A stretch of 64,000 nucleotides of DNA from Megaustenia siamemsis (taxonomy: Eukaryota; Mollusca; Gastropoda; Stylommatophora; Ariophantidae), in the NCBI GenBank assembly GCA_032433765.1, contig JAVIAB010000101.1:60506092-60570091 (forward strand), written 5' to 3'. The notes below the pieces were generated by a model that saw only the letters and a list, made by a program, of their open reading frames with translations, searched no databases and was not told the DNA's origin. The number at the start of each line of letters is the position of its first letter. Position 1 is the first letter of the stretch. Of this stretch, positions 56,549-64,000 are shown one piece after another. Position numbers and translations under genes: made by a program.

Positions 56549-58144
56549 GGTTATTGATTATTGGTTATGGAAGGCCTCGGTATCACATCAAACGAATTAA
56601 AATCCATAATTGCTCAACCGCCCGTGCCAGTGGAATCATCCGAATTACTAACTCATCTCCTAAACAAAGAAAGGTAACTGTAGTCCCCATCGTAGCAGTC
56701 TCAGCACACGCCAAAAGACATAAGGCGAAACCACGCAGAAAGTGAACACAGCCAACTGTTCCCTGTCATACGATATCATCATTCATCGTAAACAAGCGGG
56801 ATATCGAAGTAGGATCAAAACGGATGAGACACACAGCTCACGGTGTGAACAGAGCACTTAACTCAGTAGCTCCTGCAACAAGCCGGACTTGGAATATGAG
56901 GAAACTGCAAGAAGGAACACTTTTCAGACATAGCCTTCAATGGTTCCTGCCGCCTATCCACCATATACCATGGGAGTTTACGTCCTCCCGAAAATGATGA
57001 TCGTCATAGCACTTGATGATGTTAGGCCGTCATTGATGACTCCGATTCCAAACATATGGACACACAGTGGTGGTAAGTTATCATTTCCAATCCAACAGAA
57101 GCCACATGACCTGTAGTTAGTAAAACCACAGAGAGAATATGATTTTGTGACCTTACACTGATTCACTCTTAGATGTGAATGTGTAGTTTACACAAGAGGA
57201 GAAGTTTTCAACTACAGTGATCCCATTTAAGGCAATTCTGGGATAGCAAGGCAAGTCTCCTTTATAGCAGCAGAACTTTATGTTCTCCGCTCCCTTCTTG
57301 TAGCTGTCGTCACACGATTCTGATGTCTCATTAACTTGAACATCATTCAAGAACAATGTCAGATTAACATTACATAAATATGGCTCTGCTGATGAAATGC
57401 TTGGTGCAACAGTTGTATCAATCATACTGGAGGCTCCTGGTCTGTGGTCATTAATATCACAGACGGCACATGATGTTGTTATATTCAGTATTTCTTTCTG
57501 GGGTGTAAATATGTGGCACACACATGGAGAGTGGTTTGTGGTCACAGTAATCCCATTAAAGGCAATTCTAGTTTACCATGGCATAGCTGTTTCAAAACAG
57601 CACAATCCTATGATGTTTTCTGTGTTCGCTATAAAGCTGCTGCTGCTACACAATTCTGACCAATTATAGGTGTGGACATTATTCACTTGCAATGATAAAA
57701 CTGCTTTGTTTACATCATAAACCTCTGGAAGCGAATCATTTATGGGACTAATAGTACAATTTATTCTTCCATCGGGGATATCTTCATTGAGTCCCCCAAA
57801 AAAGGTCTTTGGTTAAAAAGCACATATTCTTTTGAGTTAAACACACAATGAGCCCACTTCATAGATTCAAAATGATCCTTGCCAATGCCGTCCGTTTGCA
57901 CAAGTTAGGTCCTTAGCTACCAACGTCACAAATGTCTGAAACGAAGCCATCGAATTAACGACTTTATCTACAGCGAAGGTTAACGAACTGTGAACAAACA
58001 TTTATGTTCAAACCCTTGAAAACATTTTCAAAAATCTGCCAACTCGCAGCAATAACATATATCGTGTTGTTCAATGTAAACATTGCTTAGTCCATAGCTC
58101 GAATATAAATAAGCTGCCATTTTGGTGCGTCCCATGACGCACCA
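56549..58144 (-). mobile_element. R1 element, copy 2 with gene fragment
   Basis: Inverse of copy 1 at 10,881. The end module is 56,561-56,995, the gene fragment follows to about 57,806, and the front part runs to the CCAAAATGG/GGTGCGTC palindrome. AATAATCAATT flanks both sides (56,538-56,548 and 58,145-58,155), so the duplication is 8-11 bp. It carries about 130 bp of coding-plus-intron-like sequence that copy 1 lacks. Confidence 0.85.
56978..57806 (-). pseudogene. Cysteine-rich gene fragment in R1 copy 2
   Basis: Same protein as at 11,218-11,895, read on the - strand. It has a nonsense codon near 57,573 (CCATGGTAA where copy 1 reads a Cys-Tyr pair). It retains an extra segment (CYKGDLPCYPRIALNGITV and SSCVNYTFTSKSESV) followed by a GTAAGG donor-like site and a TTTTACTAACTACAG acceptor-like site 46 bp apart, before the shared CGFCWIGNDNLPPLC part. 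This looks like an exon-intron-exon piece taken from a genomic locus. The source gene is unknown; an extracellular protein is likely from its cysteines and NxS/T sites. Confidence 0.6.
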
Positions 58145-58155
58145 AATAATCAATT

Positions 58156-58290
58156 ATTAATATAATATATATAATATATATATATATATAATATATATAA
58201 TATATATATATATAATAAATATATAATAAATATATATAATAATATATATATAATACTATAATATAATATAATAAAAATAATCAATTATTA
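58156..58290. repeat. AT-rich low-complexity tract
   Basis: ATATATAATA-type repeat next to the R1 insertion site. Confidence 0.85.
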
Positions 58291-58724
58291 ATTATAACTT
58301 AAATGTGTGCTTAATTAATCGATATCCATAAATCTGTGTTCGATATTGTGTATTCAAGTTGTGCATGATGCTGATGACTGAACTTTGGTTCAGATCCTTG
58401 GAACAAAAATATGATAATATAAATTTGTGCAACATAGAATGTAGAGAGAATGGATATGACATATACTAACAAAAACAAATGAAACCAACATATTAGGACA
58501 TGTACTGACAGATCCACAAAGAAAAATAACAGGACGGGTCAGGAAAAACATGGAGCAGCTTATGAAGCAAGCAATGACACTGGTTCTTATTGGAGGGAAA
58601 CAAACAACATGCTGAAGAGTGTGAGTAGAATGGAGAGTCTTTGTCCGTGTCCTATGATTCCAAAGTTGGCCTGAAATTATGTGGATCATCGATTTCATAT
58701 TATCTTGTATGTGGCAAAAGTTAG
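58291..58724. other. LINE-end-like sequence, unassigned
   Basis: 58,440-58,660 reads like a decayed LINE ORF end on the + strand. No gene. Confidence 0.35.
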
Positions 58725-59115
58725 TATACTCCGTCAGTCATAGATGACTATATATTTTTCATCGCGCATAGAAATGTTTTTCTTTTCTTTCGCCGTGTAA
58801 GCTCTTTTTCTATGAATCTGTCTGCCTCTTGTTTGAGTTGGAACTTTAGAGTATGTTTCCAAAGACTCCGATCTGTAGCTATTTGTTCCCAGACTGCAGG
58901 TGTTTAATGGTGGGAGTCTTTATGCCACGTTTACACACGCCTATAAATCCAAGTTTTGGGTCCCCTCTAGTCCTTTTTCCATCTGCCAGTTGTCCGTACA
59001 GTATTTGACTGATGAGCATTTTCTGTTGTTGGCTGTTTTCCATGCCATGACACCAAGTATCTAGTATATTCTCTCTTTTATTGTGTACGTCAACCAGTAA
59101 TGCGCTTGATGATGA
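58725..59115 (-). repeat. Dispersed repeat, LINE-like 3' end, copy 2
   Basis: Matches 19,924-20,175 over its first half. Its second half (GTTGGCTGTTTTCCATGCCATGA) matches 60,185-60,210. Confidence 0.65.
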
Positions 59116-59488
59116 TGATATGCATTTATTTTCCTGTTTGGTGATTATAGAGCGCTGGTGATTCCCCTCCTTTCACTTTCACGATCACGACTGTTTTAGC
59201 TTAGACGTTCGTAGTCTACGATGATTCCATGAATCGTTATGCCTATAATTACTACATAGTCATTGTGCAAATGACGTCTTAATTCTGACATAAACGATCC
59301 TTGATGATAAAAAATATATGCAACGTTATTGTTAAAACATTAAGGATACATCTTGAATATGAAATGTTAACAAATTTGGTTAATGCATCAGACTTGCACT
59401 CAAGGGTAAATGTGAGGGATAGATAGAGTTATAATTGTATAGTTGACATTTATATTTGAACATTTAAAGTTTGTATCTTCTCGTTTAG

Positions 59489-59509
59489 CTTGAAGATTTT
59501 AAAAGACTG
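59489..59509 (+). CDS. Micro-exon K (type 2), 21 bp
   Basis: Acceptor TATCTTCTCGTTTAG, donor GTAAGT. Encodes LEDFKRL, matching IEAFKSL in four positions and conservatively in others. Confidence 0.8.
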
Positions 59510-59620
59510 GTAAGTGACATCTTCTCGAACATGTTTGCAGGAAATAATGAAATGTCGAAAATGTTATCAGTGAGTTTATTTTATGAAATTAATTATCTTG
59601 ATAAGTTCGAATGTCTTTCA

Positions 59621-59780
59621 GGACGCAAATCAACTATTTCTGAGAACCGAGTCGTTTAACCTAATGTGTAAACAATTACTTGGCTCGGGTCACAATTTTC
59701 CCCTTATGTTTGTGTACTTTCTCAATAACTCGCTGAGCTCTACGGCAATGGTTAGAATCTCTGGGAAACCTCTTGTCTGA
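59621..59780 (+). CDS. Possible last exon (L) of the micro-exon gene
   Basis: A TGTCTTTCAG acceptor is followed by an open phase-0 frame starting DANQLFLRTESFNLM and ending KPLV at TGA 59,778-59,780. The segment FLRTESFNLM lines up with type 3 exon G (VLEMQSYNAI): Leu2, Glu/Gln5, Ser6, aromatic7, Asn8. No good donor follows, so it may be the terminal exon. An AATAAA lies at 60,743. The intron from K would be only 111 bp, far shorter than the others, so this call is tentative. Confidence 0.5.
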
Positions 59781-60160
59781 CGAAGGTCTGTCTGATTTTA
59801 TGTCGTAGCAAGCGTGTGGTAGAGGTGATGGTCGAGGATGACTAGATTATTGTGTGCGAAAGAGCAATGGACTGTTTAACATGATAACCTCTATCTGGGG
59901 GCACTGGACTCAAGACTGACTCAAACAAATAATTATAAATCTGTAGTCATGAACATATGTCACTTATAACTTGTCAAAGTGAATTTGTCAGCTGATATAA
60001 AGGCTTGCAAGCAAAAACCACTACCGTTGTCGCTAGTCGCTGCAGGTAGAGGAATACTCTTGAGAGAAGATCTGATAACTTATGGACTTTATCGATGTGA
60101 AATGATGACCTGTCGTCTACACTGAACTATTGAACATTACGAGACAATCTGCTATCCATA
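59781..60160. other. No gene recognised
   Basis: Possible 3' untranslated or intergenic sequence. Confidence 0.35.
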
Positions 60161-60164
60161 GTAC

Positions 60165-60355
60165 ATCGTGTCAGTTCTGTTGTTGACTGTTTTCCATGCC
60201 ATGATACCAAGCTATCCAGTATTTTCTCTCTTTGTCGTCCGCGATCTCTCTTTCCTTTTATTTTACCAGTTGTAACTAAGTATTCCAACATTCCTCTTCT
60301 CATGATGTGCCCGAAAATGTTGATTGTTTCCTTCTGATGGTTTTTAAGAGTTCCC
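60165..60355 (-). mobile_element. LINE 3' end fragment
   Basis: - strand GHIMRRGMLEYLVTTGK and KRDRGRQREKI match the ends of RTE-type reverse transcriptases (compare 26,940-27,030). Confidence 0.75.
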
Positions 60356-60919
60356 TTTTATACATTGAATACTTTCTCATTAATAACAAAACTAGGAAAA
60401 GTTTCATGCTCGCAGTAGTATACTAATACTGTGTGCATACATGCATACATTTCTAAAGTAGCACGATGATATATGAAGAAAATGAGGTCACAATAACTAT
60501 AAGCAAGGAGACGGAAGAGGAAAGAGACCGATCGACATAAAAGTGTCTTGTTCATTCCCAAGTGCACGTTCCATTTGAGTGTTGGGCATAGGAGAAGCTG
60601 CAGTAAAGAACAATGTCTGCTAGGGTCCACTTCAATACCGTGCAAAGACACAAAAGACCGATCAGGATTATGCATCAACTTGTATGTGCGTATGTAATCC
60701 CTGATAAATATGTTACCATGCATACACTATCTCCTTTCTCCCTAATAAAAACTTGTGATAAATAATTGGCTACTGATGAGATTGCTTCATTGATCTTCAC
60801 TAACAGAGAGCAACTATTAGACGATTCCTGAAACTGAACGCAACTGCGGTCGCCATATGTGCAGCAGTGCACCGAATGTTGTTCATATCTTGGCAGTCAT
60901 GGTCGTTGAAGTGGGCACA
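60356..60919. other. No gene recognised
   Basis: A 121-codon - strand frame (60,358-60,723) has no recognisable domain. Confidence 0.4.
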
Positions 60920-63440
60920 GTAAATGTACCTCCATAATGTCATATATTATACAAATGTACCTCCATAATATCAGATATTATACAAATGTAACTCCATAAT
61001 GTCAGATATTATACAAATGTAACTCCATAATGTCAGATATTATACAAATGTAACTCCATAATGTCAGATATTATGCAAATGTACCTTCATAATATCAGAT
61101 ATTATACAAATGTACCTCCATAATATCAGATATTATACAAATGTACCTCCCTAATATCAGATATTATACAAATGTACCTCCATAATGTCAGATATTATAC
61201 AAATGTACCTCCATAATAACAGATATTATACAAATGTACCTCCATAATGTCAGATATTATACAAATGTACCTCCATAATGTCAATTATTATACAAATGCG
61301 CCTCCATAATATCAGATATTATACAAATGTACCTCCATAATGTCAGATATTATACAAATGTACCTCCATAATATCAGATATTATACAAATGTACCTCTAT
61401 AATGTCAGATATTATACAAATGTACCTCCATAATATCAGATATTATACAAATGTACCTCCATAATGTCAGATATTATACAAATGTAACTCCATAATGTCA
61501 ATTATTATACAAATGCGCCTCCATAATATCAGATATTATACAAATGTACCTCCATAATAACAGATATTATACAAATGTAACTCCATAATTTCAATTATTA
61601 TACAAATGTACCTCCATAATGTCAGATATTATATAAATATACCTCCATAATGTCAGATAGTATACAAATGTGACTCCATAATGTCAATTATTATACAAAT
61701 GTACCTCCATAATGTCAGATATTATACAAATTTACCTCCATAATAACAAATATTATACAAATGTACCTCCATAATATCAGATATTAAACAAATGCGTCTC
61801 CATAATGTCAGATATTATATAAATGCGCCTCCATAATGTCAGATATTATATAAATGCGCCTCCATAATATCAGATATTATATAAATGTACCTTCATAATA
61901 TCAGATATTATATAAATGTACCTCCATAATATCAGATATTATATAAATGTACCTCCATAATATCAGATATTATATAAATGTACCTCCATAATATCAGATA
62001 TTATGTAAATGTACCTCCATAATATCAGATATTATACAAATGCGCCTCCATAATGTCAGATATTATATAAATGCGCCTCCATAATGTCAGATATTATATA
62101 AATGTACCTCCATAATATCAGACATTATATAAATTTACCTCCATAATATCAGATATTATATAAATGCGACTCCATAATATCAGATATTATATAAATGTAC
62201 CTCCATAATATCAGATATTATATAAATGTACCTCCATAATATCAGATATTATATAAATGTACCTCCATAATATCAGACATTATATAAATGTACCTCCATA
62301 ATATCAGATATTATGTAAATGTACCTCCATAATATCAGATATTATACAAATGCGCCTCCATAATGTCAGATATTATATAAATGCGCCTCCATAATGTCAG
62401 ATATTATATAAATGTACCTCCATAATATCAGACATTATATAAATGTACCTCCATAATATCAGATATTATATAAATGTACCTCCATAATATCAGATATTAT
62501 ATAAATGTACCTCCATAATATCAGTTACTACATAAATGTACCTCCATAATATCAGATATTATACACATGTACCTCCATAATGTCAGATATTATATAAATG
62601 CGCCTCCATAATGTCAGATATTATACAAATGTACCTCCATAATGTCAGATATTATACACATGTACCTCCATAATATCAGATATTATACAAATGTACCTCC
62701 ATAATGTTAGATATTATACAAATGTACCTCCATAATATCAGATATTATACACATGTACCTCCATAATATCAGATATTATACAAATGTACCTCCATAATAT
62801 CAGATATTATACACATGTACCTCCATAATGTCAGATATTATACAAATGTACCTCCATAATATCAGATATTATACACATGTACCTCCATAATGTCAGATAT
62901 TATACACATGTACCTCCATAATGTCAGATATTATACACATGTACCTCCATAATATCAGATATTATACAAATGTACCTCCATAATATCAGATATTATACAA
63001 ATATACCTCCATAATATCAGATATTATACACATGTACCTCCATAATGTCAGATATTATACAAATGTACCTCCATAATATCAGATATTATACACATGTACC
63101 TCCATAATATCAGATATTATACAAATGTACCTCCATAATATCAGATAATATACACATGTACCTCCATAATGTCAGATATTATACAAATGTACCTCCATAA
63201 TGTCAGATATTATACAAATGTACCTCCATAATGTCAGATATTATATAAATGTACCTCCATAATGTCAGATATTATACAAATGTACCTCCATAATGTCAGA
63301 TATTATACAAATGTACCTCCATAATGTCAGATATTATACAAATGTACCTCCATAATGTCAGATATTATACAAATGTACCTCCATAATGTCAGATATTATA
63401 CAAATGTACCTCCATAATGTCAGATATTATATAAATGTAC
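60920..63440. repeat. 31-bp satellite array, about 81 copies
   Basis: The unit is ATGTACCTCCATAATGTCAG plus ATATTATACAA, with variants at fixed positions (GTC/ATC, TACAA/TATAA/TACAC, TACC/GCGCC). A 310-bp block (10 units) recurs around 61,980-62,100 and 62,290-62,410, seen by the rare TTATGTAAAT variant at 62,001 and 62,311. No long frames, because 31 is not a multiple of three. Confidence 0.97.
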
Positions 63441-63457
63441 ATTCAAGCGGCTCGACA

Positions 63458-63637
63458 ATCATTTACACGACTTCGTGATGTAGGTCTTACGACTCCGTGA
63501 TGTAGGTCTTACGACTGCGTGATGTAGGTCTTACGACTCCGTGATGTAGGTCTTACGACTTTGTGATGTAGGTCTTACGACTCCGTGATGTAGGTCTTAC
63601 GACTTCGTGATGTAGGTCTTACGACTCCGTGTGCATA
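63458..63637. repeat. 22-bp minisatellite
   Basis: Eight copies of CGACTCCGTGATGTAGGTCT plus TA, directly after the 31-bp array. Confidence 0.93.
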
Positions 63638-64000
63638 CGACTTTCATAGTATACATTCCAATAAGGTAGAGGAAAAGTATGCAATGAAAACGTTCTGTCA
63701 GGTCCTACAGCTAGGAAGTTTGCAAGGGATCGCTCGACGATGGCCATGTCTCAAAGAAGGTAGACAACCTCTAACAAACATGCGGCTCATGTCTTGATCA
63801 CTTTTTAAAGGAACCAACGGAGAGACAAAAAAAGAAAAGCAGTTAGGTCATAAGGCCAGAACAGAGAATCGGAAACTAGAGGCTATGTTAAATTATGATT
63901 ATAATTACAGCACTCCAGACATATGTACATACTAATTGTGCCAGTTCGGTGTTGGTTTACAGATCCTCTCTAGTTAGCGGTAAATAATGATAAACAGATT
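63638..64000. other. No gene recognised
   Basis: Unique-looking sequence at the right edge. Confidence 0.4.

Noticed and set aside
59541..59569. Interval with good acceptor (TTTGCAG) and donor (GTGAGT) after exon K
   Set aside because: 29 bp long, breaks frame, and would need a 31-bp intron after K.
60920..63440. CRISPR-like array
   Set aside because: Uniform 31-bp tandem units with no spacers, in an animal genome.

Overview
This window looks like intron-rich, repeat-choked animal DNA, most likely from a mollusc or another lophotrochozoan (inference). It has GT-AG mini-exons, tRNA-derived SINEs, RTE-type LINEs, Penelope, Tigger and DD83E-type DNA transposons, and a broken gene fragment of the molluscan galactose-binding-plus-EGF receptor style. 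Nothing is bacterial: there are no operons, no CRISPR array, and no rRNA or tRNA genes other than SINE heads.

Layout. Positions 1 to about 13,500 are a decayed Polinton/Maverick-like virus-like transposon that runs off the left edge. On the + strand it carries a capsid-type gene, a packaging ATPase, a second structural gene, several small virion-type genes and a cysteine protease. On the - strand it carries an integrase, a phospholipase-A2-like gene, a protein-primed type DNA polymerase B and a small zinc-binding ORF. Nearly every gene has stops or frameshifts. Two younger elements sit inside it. One is a complete Tigger element (1900-4529) with matching terminal repeats, a TA duplication and an open 558-aa transposase. 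The other is a 1.44-kb non-autonomous element (10,881-12,322) flanked by an 8-bp duplication that splits the polymerase gene.

Positions 14,000-64,000 are LINE fragments, four SINE copies, a non-autonomous repeat family called R1 here, a DD83E transposase, a Penelope fragment and many tandem repeats of unit length 5, 16, 22, 23, 24, 31, 33 and 36 bp.

The most interesting signal is threaded through this repeat landscape on the + strand. Eleven tiny candidate exons of 21, 30 or 60 bp, plus a possible last exon, lie between 18,174 and 59,780. Each has a pyrimidine-rich AG acceptor and, with one exception, a GTAAGT or GTGAGT donor. All are phase 0 and open. Their peptides fall into three recurring types (7, 7 and 10 residues) that mostly appear in the order 1-2-3, so the gene seems to encode a roughly 24-residue repeat with each repeat split over three micro-exons, about 99 codons spread over 41 kb. 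I do not recognise the protein. The architecture recalls schistosome micro-exon genes, but no relationship is claimed.

A second notable system is R1. Its copies share one end module but carry different front modules. Two copies hold the same cysteine-rich coding fragment with splice-like remains, and a third related copy is joined to a galactose-binding/EGF receptor fragment. This looks like gene-fragment capture by a non-autonomous transposon.
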